From contig NC_080570.1 in NCBI RefSeq assembly GCF_030247185.1, forward strand, positions 165,774,382 to 165,838,381: a DNA stretch of 64,000 nt, read 5' to 3'. Of the stretch, positions 10,271-23,990 are shown in pieces (position 1 is the first letter of the stretch; each line of letters starts with the position of its first letter). The DNA comes from Malaya genurostris (taxonomy: Eukaryota; Arthropoda; Insecta; Diptera; Culicidae). Under the pieces are notes generated by a model. It saw nothing but the letters and a program-made list of their open reading frames with translations, made no database searches and was not told the DNA's origin. The translations under genes and the position numbers were made by a program.

Positions 10271-12249
10271 GGATACAGGGTGATTGGTATAAAAATGTCT
10301 ATTCCACATAAATTAATCAGGTTTATCGGGTTAGCAGATTTGGATAGCCGATAAAAAAAAATTAACTTTTTGTCGATTCAGAAGGCACCTAAAAATTTAA
10401 TTCGTGCTATGATTTCTCAAAGATGTCTTCACTGATTTTCAAATATTTTGAAACAAATGTAAACTATACAGCTATTCAGGTGAATTTATCTGACCTCGGC
10501 CATACCGATTTTAGAATTCCGGTTCCAGTATAAAATCGTTTCTCAAAGCTCAATCGTTTTCTCAAAAAAAGCCTAATCAAATATCAGAAACAAAAAACTT
10601 ATATACAAAATTAATTAATTTTATACATACATACAAAAATTAATTAATTTTATCCAATTATGACTTCCGGTTCTCGAATTACATGATGATGAATTTTTAA
10701 AATTCAAACCGATATAGAAGATGGGATTGAGCTTCAAAGTTGGACTCAAAACTGTTGTAATTTATTCGTCATATGGCCATACCAATCGGTTTGGGTTATG
10801 CTGGTTCCTGAATACCGGCTCTGGAAGTACCTTAAATTACCGTAAACTCTAAAGTGGAACTTACATATCATGGCATCTTTAATCGATTATCACACTAAAT
10901 TCGATCCGATTTGCAGTTTCGACATTACAGAGTAATGAGTGATTAAAATCTCAAACTGTCGCTTAAAACGACAGTCATTAAAATAATGTCATGAAAACTT
11001 AAACACCGAAGACTATTCATGCAAAAAACACATGCAGATTGGTAAAAAAAGGTATCATCTCACTGCTAGGTGGATTAAACACGTTTTTTGGTATACATAT
11101 GATTGAAAATAAATCAATAAGGAACAACAATCCCAAAAACGGTCGCTTGCCACTCGGAAAAAACAACAACAATCTATGCTTGCAACTTCAAATCATTTTG
11201 TACAGAGCTTTCTTCGGGAAAATTATAAACGGCATAATGGCCAATGATGGCTTTTATCGTACCAAAGAACGCTCTCTACCAACTCTTCACAATATTCAAT
11301 CATTGCCATCAAAGAGAGACGGATATCATCTCAGCAATAAAACACCGTCATGGTTCATTCTACATAGAATGGACACCAGTGCAAGAGCGAATTTCTCTCG
11401 ATGAGCTGTCTGAGCATCACGGGTTAGCAAGTTGCTGTGGGGATTCTCTCTGAAGCAACAAACGGTCGCTTATTCTCATTTTGCGATCCGATTCTATACG
11501 AGCAGTTGATAATTGCTATAGAATCATTTTACTATTACCGCTTATTCTAACTATGTGCATACAACCTTTGTATAAGTTGTATCTATGAAAATAGCTGTGA
11601 ATGCTCCAGACCAGGGTTTTGAAATATTGTATATTTTAACCTAGTATAAGAATCATCAAGTCGAATTATCTGCGATGATTATCAACTTGCGATTCTCTCT
11701 CTGTAAATTCCTCATAGCGCTGATTATTGCCGGACTGTATATATTTTGTTAAAGGCTGTGAAATACTCAGAGTATGAAGTGGAGCGAAGAAATGTAGAAA
11801 AATTCTCTCACGGTTCATGCATCGAGAGAGAGCGAGTTCTTGTAGCATCTTCTACCAGATTGAAAATTTTGTATACAATGTAGAGAAATATCGAGCCGCT
11901 TTCTGCCAAATTATCGGCATTCACCAACACTAATGCTGGCACAGCGAATCTAATATAATATTGTGATTGCCTTCGGCCATGGTACAATAAATTGTTATAT
12001 GGACATAAACTGTTTAAATTATGTCGCTTGCAAGCACATCTGTTCAATGAACGATACCCTCAGATGAATTTTCATGTAATAGAATTGATTTTAAAATCAT
12101 TAGATGTATGTATATCTAAGATTTCGCAAAACCGTTGACTTGCTCTTTTAAAACACCATTTTTAGTTAGTCAATAAACAATGTTTAGGATTTCAATGCGT
12201 TGATGGGCAAATGAATCAAATGATAACTGTTAAAATGCACAATATATCG
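10271..12249. other. Unassigned interior of composite copy 1
   Basis: The tract is AT-rich and carries no domain I recognise. The open frame at 11039-11404 (121 codons) is low-complexity and has no known motif. A block at roughly 11100-12060 differs in texture (runs such as GATTCTCTCTCTG and CGAGAGAGAGCGAG) and may be a further insertion, but I could not define its ends. Confidence 0.35.
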
Positions 12250-13350
12250 ATCTAATCCTAATAGGATTCTAAACGCTCGTAGAGTAATCAGAAAGTACGA
12301 ATTCTTCATGATGAACTCTCCGCTGGTTTTAAACCAGTTTTATTTCCAATAGCCTAACTAATTTATCTTCTATGAGAAATGTTCCTACAATCGATCTGAT
12401 TCTAGCAGATCAATCAATAACATTCAGGGTTCAAATTAAGCAATGATTAGTTCAATTAGTTATATATTCTACCAGCTAATCGACTAGAATAATATCGAAT
12501 GGAAACCCTAAAATTGTTTTGGGAAATATAGATATAGCCTTATATAATTTAAATCATTACTTTATTGAAGTTCCAGAAGCTCAAACTAAATTCAATTCAA
12601 CTTCATCTACATCAATATCAACGTTCTTGTGATCCTACTATGGAATAGTTGAAGACCTTTAAAAGAAAATTAAATATAGATTCACTGAACAAATCAATCC
12701 ATTTTCAAAATCTTTCTAAGATTCTATACTGCTCCTCAGAAACCAGTTTAAACTCTCAAAAAAGGAACTCAAATACTTCCTGTAATCGGTGAATAAGATC
12801 AAAGTCGACAACTCTTCCAATTTTGCGAGTCCTTTAGACATCTAACAGAAATATAAGCATAACACAAGTATTGTCTCAAGATGACATTACTGAGACAAAT
12901 TATGATGATACAAGGGCAATCATTAGAAAACTTAAAAACATGAAGGCTCTTAAAAATTTTCAATAATTTTGTTAAAAATGTTCCCTATGCTACCTTGAGA
13001 TTTTGCCATAAATTTTGCATATGTGTTGAATACTTATTTAAAAATTTAACAAAAATCCAACAGAAGCATCCAAATTAACCTTATTTTTTAAAATGAGCTT
13101 TCATTATGCTGTTATTGATAACAACTAAAAAAAACTCTGATGCTTCCTGTTTGATTTAAAACTGTCTGCAAGCCTCTAAAAATCGTTGGACGAGACATGG
13201 GGTGTTGGCCCAATTTCCAATGGACAATAAGTTATTTCAACACTTGTACTGAACATTTCGCTCAAACGCAAACTTGGGTATTTTCTCCTACTTTTCAATT
13301 GTTGAAAAAATCATTACGCTAACAACTGTTACTCATAGGTGAGCTAGTAA
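12250..13350 (+). pseudogene. Jockey-type LINE ORF2 fragment (endonuclease to early RT) inside composite copy 1
   Basis: Translated pieces in changing frames follow ORF2 of the LINE at 53.9-56.8 kb. KVRILHDELSAG matches GKILHNQLSAG, NVPTIDLILADQS matches NPSTIDLVLTDQS, and DIALYNLNHYFIEV then PEAQTKFNS match the linker. Beyond the point where the 53.9-kb element is broken, it continues with a block at 12865-12975 shared almost base for base with 29147-29258. That block encodes the pre-RT segment (TETNYDE...LKNMKA). It is a relic with many stops and frameshifts. Confidence 0.75.
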
Positions 13351-13425
13351 TATTTTTCCCGGTTTTTCACTAAAATTCCCGACTTTTTCCCGGTTTCCCG
13401 ATTTTCCCGGTCACTTGCCACCCTG
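13351..13425. repeat. Right shell of composite copy 1 with CCCGG repeats and TIR
   Basis: Repeated TTTTTCCCGG and ATTCCCGACTTTTTCCCGG units end in TCACTTGCCACCCTG. The same units occur at 29433-29505, directly after the same LINE sequence (GCTAGTAAT). Confidence 0.7.
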
Positions 13426-13431
13426 TAATAA

Positions 13432-14200
13432 AAGATTATTTTCGAAATTGGAAAGCTCAATGGATATCCGGAGCGCTCAATCCAAACAATCCTTGATAAA
13501 AAAAATTGAGATCGTTGAAAAAATTGTCACTCACAACTTTGATCCCTCTATCAGAAAATTTTAAAAGAAATGGTATATTCACTTAAATCAAAATTAAAAC
13601 CCTTTGGCTTGGAATTAGTATTCAGTAGTACTAACTACCGATTGAAAACTTTGCTAGGATCTACAAAAGATCCTAATGATAAATTGAAAAAATTTGAGGT
13701 ATATAAAATTTCATGTTCTCATTGTGATAAATTATACATTGGACAAACAAAGAGAACATTTTAAGGAACACATAGCAGAAATTGGGAAAGCATTTAAGAA
13801 TTTGGAAAGAGGATTATCCCACCATTTCAAGTCAAAAGTAGCAGAGCATGCCTTTTCCGAAAACCACGAGTTCACTACTAATGACATAAAAATCCGACGA
13901 CAAATTTCTAATTCATGGAAATTAGATACAGCAGAAAGTTTAGAAACTATCAAACATAATTCCACTTCCTTACTAAACAGACACCAAGGAAATATGTCTT
14001 CCTGGCTTTTTAAGTTACTACCTACACACAGGGGACATAGAAAACACTTAACCTTTTTCTACCCTAAACAATTTTTTAAGGCATTTCTACCTGTTTTAAA
14101 GAATCTATCTACCTCCGTTTCATATAAAAGAAACAACATTGCAGCATTTCTTTCAATTTACTTAGAAACCGGATACACTGGTGATGAATACCCGGTTTAG
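13432..14200 (+). pseudogene. Penelope-like element, C-terminal portion with GIY-YIG endonuclease
   Basis: This is the continuation of the Penelope-like element after the composite insertion. The frame 13570-13764 ends KFEVYKISCSHCDKLYIGQT, a GIY-YIG endonuclease core (YKI...YIG) with the C-x2-C pair typical of the PLE version (codons 13714 and 13723). A frameshift at about 13761 moves the reading to the frame 13694-14200: KEHIAEIGKAF, SKVAEHAFSENHEF, and ESLETIKHNSTSLLNRHQGN. In active enzymes the helix after YIG carries a catalytic arginine (KERI-E); here the matching codon reads histidine (KEHIAE). Together with 7959-8849 this is one broken element. Confidence 0.85.
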
Positions 14201-14209
14201 ACCCGGTAA

Positions 14210-14370
14210 ATTAGTGATCTATAAACCGGAAGTCAACATGTTGGATTTCGGAACAACTCAAACATCGTTTTCCGGCACCTATTCATAAAATCCGCTCCAA
14301 AAACATCCAAATTGTACACGTTTTAAATGAAAATCAATAAATCGGATGTCGCCATCTTGAATTGAGTGCC
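14210..14370. repeat. Dispersed repeat, 'CGCCATCTTGAATT' family, copy 2
   Basis: It contains ATAAACCGGAAGTCAACATG, TTCATAAAATCCGCTCC, AAAACATCCAAATTGTA and ATCGGATGTCGCCATCTTG. It is related to 6165-6365 and 19256-19480 and directly follows the end of the Penelope-like element. Confidence 0.65.
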
Positions 14371-16838
14371 CCCCCTTAAACAAGCTCTATGCTGGACACA
14401 CAAAAAAAGAAACGAAACAGCCAACTTTCGCAATAGACTGAACACACATTGGCTGTGAGGCGTCAGTCAGGAGGTGGAGAAACAAACTCTGCATCGAATA
14501 ATTCTACCAAATATTTGCTTCTCCGGAATCCAAAGCTCGCCAATGAAGACAATTTCCAATGCTCGTTTCAACGGCCAGGGTTCCAACGTCCAGTCCAGTA
14601 GGCTATGACTTGTTTGACCTGAGCTTGAGTTTGGTTGTCGGTTGTCGGGGCTCCGTTGGCTCGCATACTTTGATGCAGTCTGGAAGCGAAAACAGGTAAA
14701 CATCCGGTGAAGACAAACACATTAAAATAAATGTTTACGTTCGTATCTGAAATTGATGAAAAAAAAACGGGAGCATCATCGTTTTGATGGTTCATTGCTT
14801 CGTTAAGACAAAATAAAGCTAGAATAACTATTTTCTCTCTCTCTCTCTACCGCTCTCGTTCTGCTCAATGAATTGACTCGTATGGTTTGAACAAAATTCC
14901 TGGGGTTGGTTCAACAATTGACTGACATACAAATATTGATTATTTTTCGTACTAAATCGTCAATAAATTGTTTCCTATGGTGGAGACAAGAATATTGAAA
15001 CCATTTATAGTGCAATTAGTCCTACTCTAAATCAAAATCCTTGTCCAAGTTCAAACCCAAGTCCAAGTCGAAAACAATTTGTAATCATACCTCTGTAGCA
15101 ACTAGGAAAAAAAGTTCAATTTTCATCAGTCCTCCGAATCAATTAACTTTCTACCCACTTCATTCAGAACAATCCGCATAGTAAGAGCCACTCGTTTCAA
15201 TAATCGTGCCCTCCGCCTTTTGCAGTTGATGCGATGAAACAGTACAGATCACTTCCACCAGAGTGCACCACTATCAGCATCGCAGTCAAACGGTCATATT
15301 CGGGTTGTTAGCCCCCCCCCCCCAAAAAAAAGGCCTTTCAAATTGTTCAGCGGGGCGGATTTCCCACATCGTATTTTGCTTTGTCTCGCAAATCGCTCGT
15401 AACCCTTCATATTCGCATATGAAAAACGGTATCAATTCCGGTTCACTGGTGCCTAAATCGAGTACCGCGTCCGGTTAATTTTCCGCGTCCTTCCACCCGT
15501 CAGCTCGTCCTTCGCTGAAAGCTGAAATACACTGGGCATGTTTAGTGGTAGGTATCATCCCGAAGCCGCCCACCATGAATGTGAGGAAAAATAGTCGAAA
15601 CATCAACGAGTACAAAGCAAATACGGCTGATACTTTCGAACAAATGGAAAAGCATGGGAATTCAACATCCACCGTCATGCGGAGAAAAATGGCGAATGAA
15701 CACGCGATAGATGATGATAAAAGTCTAGAAAGATAAATTTTGACATGTGTACCATGTGGGATTCAATTCAGTTCTGTTAAACAGCAAAAATTACCGACGC
15801 TATGGGAATTACCTTTTGTGAAACATGGCTAAACGTTGATCATTCGGCTGCCTTCCATTCGAACGCCAATGTTATCGAGTAGGTAGACGGAAAGTGAATG
15901 AGTTTTCTAACCAGAAAACATACAAGACCTACTTAGATTTGATGCAAGTGAATGAATTGGAACGTGTTCGACAAGTGTCAATTGAAAACCGCACTCCTGT
16001 TTTTTTTTCTCCCCCCCGGCCAACATCGGAACACCTGTAAGAAGAAATCGGATCCCTCAGCAACTTAACTGCAGCTGATAATATTTCCTCGTCACGGTAC
16101 TCAATCGACATTCGTTTCACTCTCTAGGCAAGATCCATTTCCACGCACGTATTTCTTACCGGAAGGATTTATTTCCTGTTGCCTGTGATGCTTCCACTCT
16201 CTAGAAAATCCAAAACCGCGCGACGGTATGAGGACAGAGATGATGATGATGATGATGATGCTGCTGCGATGTCTTCCCACTGGTGAGTAATCCTTTCATG
16301 TGTAGTAACACTGCAGCGCCACCTAGCGGTGGAATTTCAAATTGACTTTGGAGCAGCAAACTCATGCTCATGCTGTGATGATGTATGAAATCGTGATGCA
16401 AGGCACAGTCTTCCTCGAGGAGTTCTGCTTCTCACTTTAGTTTCATCATATCTGGACATACATCAACACAGATCACAGCAGGCCCTGCGTTTGAAGCGAG
16501 AGAACCCCGCGGTACGGGGGGTCACATCATTATCGATAGCAGAAATGTCATGCGAAACGGTGTACGTGACGTGCGAATTGCATGTTCCGTCTATAACGGA
16601 TGGTTGTGATAACACAGCGGTTGGTCCTCCGGGGAGTTTAGTGCTTTGAATGAAGGATTGAATTGCGCATTCGAAACTGATAACAATATCACAATCTTGT
16701 TATGTAATTTTCCCTGAGTTGGCAGATTTGCCCGCGGACTAAACCATTAATAGTTCGACGAAACAGGATGAACTCTGAGTACAAAATCCAATAAACTTTA
16801 AAATTAGAAAAGATCCATGCATGCATAGAAGCAACGGT
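14371..16838. other. Unassigned sequence
   Basis: No gene or element was recognised. Simple tracts: (CT)n near 14831-14849, a C run then A run at 15310-15331, and (GAT)n at 16239-16260. Short frames in this region carry no known motif. Confidence 0.5.
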
Positions 16839-16891
16839 GATTGGTCCACCATCCCATCCGTATTCTCCAGACCTGGCCCTCAGCGACTAAT
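16839..16891 (+). pseudogene. Small mariner/Tc1 transposase scrap (SPD motif)
   Basis: The frame reads VIGPPSHPYSPDLALSD then stop, matching the PPYSPDLAPSDY segment that holds the last catalytic aspartate of mariner transposases. Only about 17 codons are recognisable. Confidence 0.5.
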
Positions 16892-17110
16892 AATAATAAT
16901 GGATTTAAAACAAAAGTAAAATTCCATTCAAAACGAGAATACAAATTATGGTGATACGAATATTATCGAAACAATAGGAGCATAAATACAGTACAAACGA
17001 GAGTTAACAAGAGGAAGAGGAGTGGCAAGTTTTAAAGGTCACGATGAATCAAAAGCTGACAATTGTTCTTCCGAATTTCGAAAGTCGACTGTACTTTGTA
17101 AACAATCAAC

Positions 17111-18011
17111 ATGGAAGCCAAAAGAAGGGAAAAGTTGTGCACAGTTATTTGTAAAATCCATTGTTGTCTGCATTTTGGCTAGCTAAACAGCTGAAATTGC
17201 CCAGAAATACCGTATGGCGCGTTATCAAGCGGTATAAGGAAACATTGACGACGTTTCGGAAACTGCGTGGTAAGATTTTTTAAGACGATTAAGAGGAATC
17301 ATAATCTGACGGACCGTGATTTGGCCAGAAAATTCGGTGCTGACTATGCCAAGGCTGACTTCGGGCAAATCCCAGGTCAAAAAATTTACTTGGAAACGGC
17401 TCGAGGGGATGTTCCAACCAAATTTAAATTTGTTTTTGCCGACAAATTTGCAAGAAAATTTATGATTTGGCAGGGCATTTGCAGCTGTAGCAATAAAACT
17501 AAAGTTTTCGTTACAAATAAGGCATCGGAACTATACCAAAAAGAGTGTCTCCAAAAACGATCCCACGATCATCCCGTAATGATAATTAATGATTCATTAC
17601 AGCAAAGTCGTTCAGTCTTCTAGTCTTCTATTCCTTAGTCTTCTAGACTCCTGAGTCTAGTCTAGTCTCCTGATCTTCTAATCTTCTAATTGACTAGCCT
17701 TCTAGAGTCTTCCTGCATTCTAGTCTTCCTGAGTCTTCAGGCCTTGTCTAGAATGGTATGCAGAGAAAGGGGTCCAGTTTGTTCCGAAAAACTTTAACTC
17801 ACCCAACTGCCCCCAGTTCCGCCCTATTGAGCAATACTGGGCAATCATGAAGAGGAGACTCAAGGCAAAGGGAAACGTTGTCAAAGACATCAATCAGATG
17901 ACGACCTGGTGGAATAAGATAGCTAAAACGATGGACGAAGAAGGTGTGCGCCGCCTACTGAGCCGTGTTACAGGAAAAATTCGAGAATTCCTTCGAAACC
18001 GTGACGAATAA
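17111..18011 (+). pseudogene. D37E-type IS630-Tc1-mariner transposase, broken
   Basis: The likely start at 17111 gives MEAKRREKLC, followed by a readable helix-turn-helix in a shifted frame (about 17180-17250). NLTDRDLARKFG (17300-17335) continues. An internal deletion then joins KFG to DYAKADFGQIPGQK, removing the HTH-to-core linker and the first catalytic aspartate of the expected MDDET motif. The core goes on with FKFVFADKFARKFMIWQGIC to KECLQKR at about 17560. The segment with the second aspartate (FWPDLASCHY in relatives) is absent and replaced by a microsatellite (17607-17745). The frame returns at 17751 with EWYAEKGVQFVPK, PNCPQFRPIEQYW (last catalytic Glu) and REFLRNRDE, then stop. 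Terminal repeats were not identified. Confidence 0.85.
17607..17745. repeat. Impure AGTCTTCT microsatellite inside the transposase relic
   Basis: Variants of TCTAGTCTTCTAGACTCCTG recur across about 140 bases, exactly where the second catalytic aspartate of the transposase should be. Confidence 0.75.
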
Positions 18012-18789
18012 CTTTATTCGTAATTTTTCTTAAAAGTATGAAGAAAACGCTACATTTGTATGAAAAAAAGATTTTGAATTCAATAATAAATAACTGAAAT
18101 AAAGGCAATTGTCTTTGTTCCAATTCTATCTGAAGCAAGCTTTAGGAACAGTTTTTTATGATAATTATAATACCTTTCAACGGTGACTGTTAGAGGATGA
18201 CGAGTTGAGTTCTATTTTCGTTGGAACAGGTTGACCTATTGTCTGTGGTAACAATATTAATGTTGATTAAAAAAAGGTTAAACATAGGAAAATAAACAAA
18301 CCGAAAAATAGTAAAGTAAATAATACGAATAGACAACAACAAGTAAGGAAATATCAAAAGAAAAAACAAGAGTATAAAGGCTAAAAAATGTGGATTAGCA
18401 AAGATGAGTAAAGATGGCAGAAATATCAACTATAAAATGTAAAGAGGAATTAGGTTTAACGACAACGGAACACAGTCAAAAATTTAAAATATAGAGTAAA
18501 TATACGAGATAGAAAGAGACAGTAGGCAAGATTATAAAGGAACGGAAAAAGCGAATAAGCGAAAAGAATAAAGTAACGTTGTAAGAACAAAGTAACGTTT
18601 AAGCAAGTGCGAAACTAAACTGAAAAATAGGTTGAGAGAATATGGTAGACTAAAGAATAAGGCGAGCAAAAAACAAAAAAAAAGAAACGAAGGAAGAAAC
18701 TGAGTAGAAAGTAAATAAAAGTAATAATTGAAAAATTTTAAGAAAAAAGATTATTAAAATTTTTTTAAGAAAAGAGATTATTGAAAAAA
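18012..18789. other. Unassigned A/G-rich sequence
   Basis: About 18250-18790 is strongly purine-rich on the plus strand (AAAGAATAAAGTAACG-like stretches) with no domain. The minus-strand frame 18190-18429 is a low-complexity artefact of this bias. Confidence 0.5.
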
Positions 18790-19135
18790 AGCCGTTTTTA
18801 ATCCATCTAGTGGTGTGATTATGCCTTTCTTATATGCCTTTCTGGTATTCTTTGAAATATTCCACTATTTCCGGAGCTTCTGGAATCGGAAACCAGGATA
18901 AACGGGATTCGCTTTATAGGAACTTCTAGTGAAATTTAATATCGATAGGAATATTTTTGAAGTTCGATTAGATTTTTTTTTACATTTTTTGCTTCGCCGT
19001 TTCAAGTGACGACATAAAATTATTCCGGAACCCGAAGTTCGATCAAGATGAAATTCAGGCATTTTTTAGAGCCTTTCATTTGAATCTACGTTTGTGAAAA
19101 TCGGTCTAGCTATTATCGAAAAAAAAAACGTTTGT
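18790..19135. repeat. Dispersed repeat, 'CCGGAAGT/TTTCATTTGAA' family
   Basis: It begins with ATCCATCTAGTGGTGTGATT and ATGCCTTTCTTATATGCC, then has TTCCGGAACCCGAAGTTCG, AGATGAAATTCAGG, CTTTCATTTGAATCTACG and GAAAATCGGTCTAGC. The same order of blocks occurs at 57050-57740. Confidence 0.65.
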
Positions 19136-19255
19136 GAGTCCCAATTTGAAGTTTTTCACCACTATTTCCGGGAACCAGATCGACCGGAATCGTTTTTATC
19201 GCATAAAAAGTTTGTGATTTTGTTCGTAAAACAATTTAACGTTGTTTCGAATTTC

Positions 19256-19480
19256 CTTCGTAAACAAAATTTGTGTAATGAATGCGGAAATCCCTACTCA
19301 TATGGCTATTTTCGGAACGGATTTAAACAATTTGGAGTTGTTTCAAAATCCAAGATGGCGACTTCCGGTTTATTCATATTTATATTTTCGGAACGGTTTT
19401 TGTGTAATGAATGCGGAAATCTCTACTCATATGGCTATTTTCGGAACGGATTTAAACAAATAGGTTTAGAATTTTCCCTA
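19256..19480. repeat. Dispersed repeat, 'CCAAGATGGCG' family, copy 3, two tandem units
   Basis: The segment TGTGTAATGAATGCGGAAAT recurs at 19272 and 19401, a 129-bp period, and each is followed by GGCTATTTTCGGAACGGATT. CCAAGATGGCGACTTCCGG lies between them. This is the opposite strand of the family seen at 6165 and 14210. Confidence 0.7.
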
Positions 19481-19531
19481 CACAAAAATCTCAGAATTGC
19501 GGAGGCAAATGATGTCCTTATGTTAATAACC

Positions 19532-21919
<2,388 letters not shown>

Positions 21920-22330
21920 TAAGTCAACTCTCTGATATTTTAGAAAATTAGACACTTTAAAAAATATCTGTGCGATTCATGCATTTCTAAGACATATGGC
22001 ATACAAAAAGTTCTTCAGTTTTGCATTTTTTTATGCGGATTTCCGAAATCCCAAAGTTGATATTTTTTCAACAAAAAATGCTTTTTTTATATTACACCAG
22101 ATTTTGACGTTTCATGCTTTTCTAAGACATTTGGCATCAACAAAAAATTAATTTTGGAAATCTCAAAATTATTCAAATCCGATTAAAAAAATTTTTTTTC
22201 CAAGTTCCAAAGTCGATATTTTTCAAAAAAAAAATCTTTTTTGATATTACACCAGATCAGGATGTTTCGTGCATTTTCAAGACATTTGGCATCGAAAAAT
22301 AAATTTCTTTAGTTTTGCGTAGTGTAGAAA
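21920..22330 (+). repeat. ~120-bp satellite-like repeat, block 1
   Basis: Three to four degenerate units share TTTGATATTACACCAGAT, GACGTTTCATGCTTTTCTAA and GACATTTGGCATC followed by an A run and GGAAATCTCAAAATT. Related blocks occur at 46825-47310, 53297-53372 and 63185-64000. Confidence 0.75.
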
Positions 22331-22557
22331 AACACAGATTTGACTGAAAATATTTCTGAAACAGATCAGAATAGACAAATAAGCGGCATTGAAAAATCGT
22401 GAAAGTCTTAAGATCTGTTTTCACTGAAGTTCTTGAATGACTGTAAACGTTTCTGGATCAGATCAAAATAGACAAGTAGGCAGTATGAACACCAAACAAT
22501 AAATAGATATTATTTAGGGGTTAGCCAAATTTTGTGCGAGGGCACATAACCGTTTTC

Positions 22558-22810
22558 ATTATTTTTACGTTTCGTCTTTGACTCATCAGTGCAGAGCAGT
22601 TCAAATTGAACTGCTTAGTGCTAAACTCGGCACTTTCGTTTGGCACGTCAGAAAAGACATTGCACTCTGTTGCAAAACAAAAAGTGTTCTGTAAGTAGCA
22701 GAAACTTTACGTCTGCTTAGCGGCTCAAATTGAACTGCCGAGTTTAGCACTAAGCAGTTCAATTTGAACTGCTCTGCACTGATGAGTCAAAGACGAAACG
22801 TAAAAATAAT
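22558..22810. mobile_element. Palindromic MITE family A, copy 1
   Basis: The outer ~60 bases are near-perfect inverted repeats: ATTATTTTTACGTTTCGTCT on the left and its complement on the right, continuing through GACTCATCAGTGCAGAGCAG and CTGCTTAGTGCTAAACTCGG. Sub-palindromes such as CAGTTCAAATTGAACTG lie inside each arm. It has no coding capacity. A 13-bp direct repeat, TAAATAGATATTA, at 22500-22512 and 22811-22823 brackets the element plus 45 extra bases on the left. Copies 2 and 3 lie at 24758-25010 and 60566-60915. Confidence 0.85.
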
Positions 22811-22823
22811 TAAATAGATATTA

Positions 22824-23606
22824 GCCGTTGTTGTTGTATTTCTTGGATCTTGTAATATCTCTTACGGAATTCCGTAGGCTCAACGTATGAACCTAGTTAG
22901 GTTTTTTGTGTTACTAATGGAATTGAAAAAGTTGCGAAAAAGTTTGAAATAACGCGCATAAATTGAGGGTCCAGTTCACTTGTGCTAAAAAATAACGGTG
23001 AAAATTAATTTGCATTATTCCATTCCGGTGCTACTACCTCTACTGAGTTCGAGGCATGGATTTCGTCTAAATGTTGACTTCTTAACCATCATCTTACAAG
23101 CCTCCAAAAACTACCGTAGTGCAATCTTCAAACTCCATCATGTGTAGGATTCACACGTAACTTTTTACAATCACTTGGACACCACCTTCCATGTTTAAGC
23201 TTGTACGCGCTAAATCATACTCAAGTTTGCACACAAGCACAGTGTACGAGCTTGGGCATCGTGTTTTAAACTTGTGCGGAAACCTGAGTACCAGTTTGCC
23301 CTGCGAACAGTTGAATAATGGGATTGAGCTACGCTCCTTGCAAAACTTTATTAACTAAAATTATAGAACATATAATTCGAGTGTAATCAGAAACATAACC
23401 AAGAAAAGTACACAGAATAAAATAATGAAATGACATGTAAATCGAAAGTCATACGTCAGTTAAGGCGAAATTTTGATTGGAAGCCATCATCAATGTCAAA
23501 CTAAATTGGAGAGCATTATTTTTTTAAATGAATAACACTTGATTTCTAAATTACGGCTTAGTTTTGCTTTGAGAGTGTATTGCAAAATAAGGAACTGTCG
23601 CATGAG
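22824..23606. other. Unassigned sequence
   Basis: I see no gene or recognisable repeat in this AT-rich stretch. Confidence 0.45.
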
Positions 23607-23990
23607 CTTACTACTGTGGGCAAAAAGTAGTGAGACTTTTGAATTATATTTCTCGCGGAAACCTTATTCGCCGAAATATTTTTTTTTCTAGCTTGGTATC
23701 TATGCCAAATGTCACGTTCAAATATTCATTAGTGTTCAGCATACGTCTGTCTTTCTGAAGTATTAAAAGTGCTATCGGCGATTTTTACAATGAGTAATAA
23801 AAAATTTCCGGTGCCGAAACATTCATAATGTTGCAAAACGGCTCTCGGTGATAATTATATGTCGCGAGCAAGTGTTTTTGATTGGTACAAACGGCCATCA
23901 ACATCAACTGATGATGAATACTATTATAAAGTCAAGAAAAAGACCTCGCTGGGATTGAGATTGAGATGGCAGTTAATACAATGATTTTTT
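23607..23990 (+). pseudogene. Mariner-like element, 5' end and N-terminal remnant
   Basis: TACTGTGGGCAAAAAGTAG at about 23608 resembles a mariner terminal repeat. About 200 bases on, a decayed frame reads LGDNYMSRASVFDWYKR, the helix-turn-helix segment that in intact mariners leads to a KRF-GR motif. The remainder is not readable and no right end was found. Confidence 0.6.

Larger units (their letters stand above)
8850..13425. mobile_element. TIR composite element, copy 1, carrying a captured LINE fragment
   Basis: The element begins CAGGGTGACAAGTGA (8850) and ends TCACTTGCCACCCTG (13425); these are inverted repeats with one mismatch in 15. It splits the Penelope-like element. TAATAA occurs on both sides (8843-8848 and 13426-13431), consistent with a 6-7 bp target duplication, with one extra T at 8849 on the left. 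Both ends are rich in CCCGG-containing short repeats (TTCCCGGTTTT). The interior holds dispersed repeats (9240-9480, 9930-10270), an unassigned block and a Jockey-LINE fragment (12250-13350). No transposase was recognised, so it is non-autonomous. A second copy lies at 26952-29505. A 6-8 bp duplication and a CAG start would suit a hAT-type element, but this is inference. Confidence 0.75.

Noticed and set aside
11039..11404. 121-codon open frame inside composite copy 1
   Set aside because: No recognisable domain, asparagine- and lysine-rich, overlapped by another frame, and located in a non-autonomous element interior.
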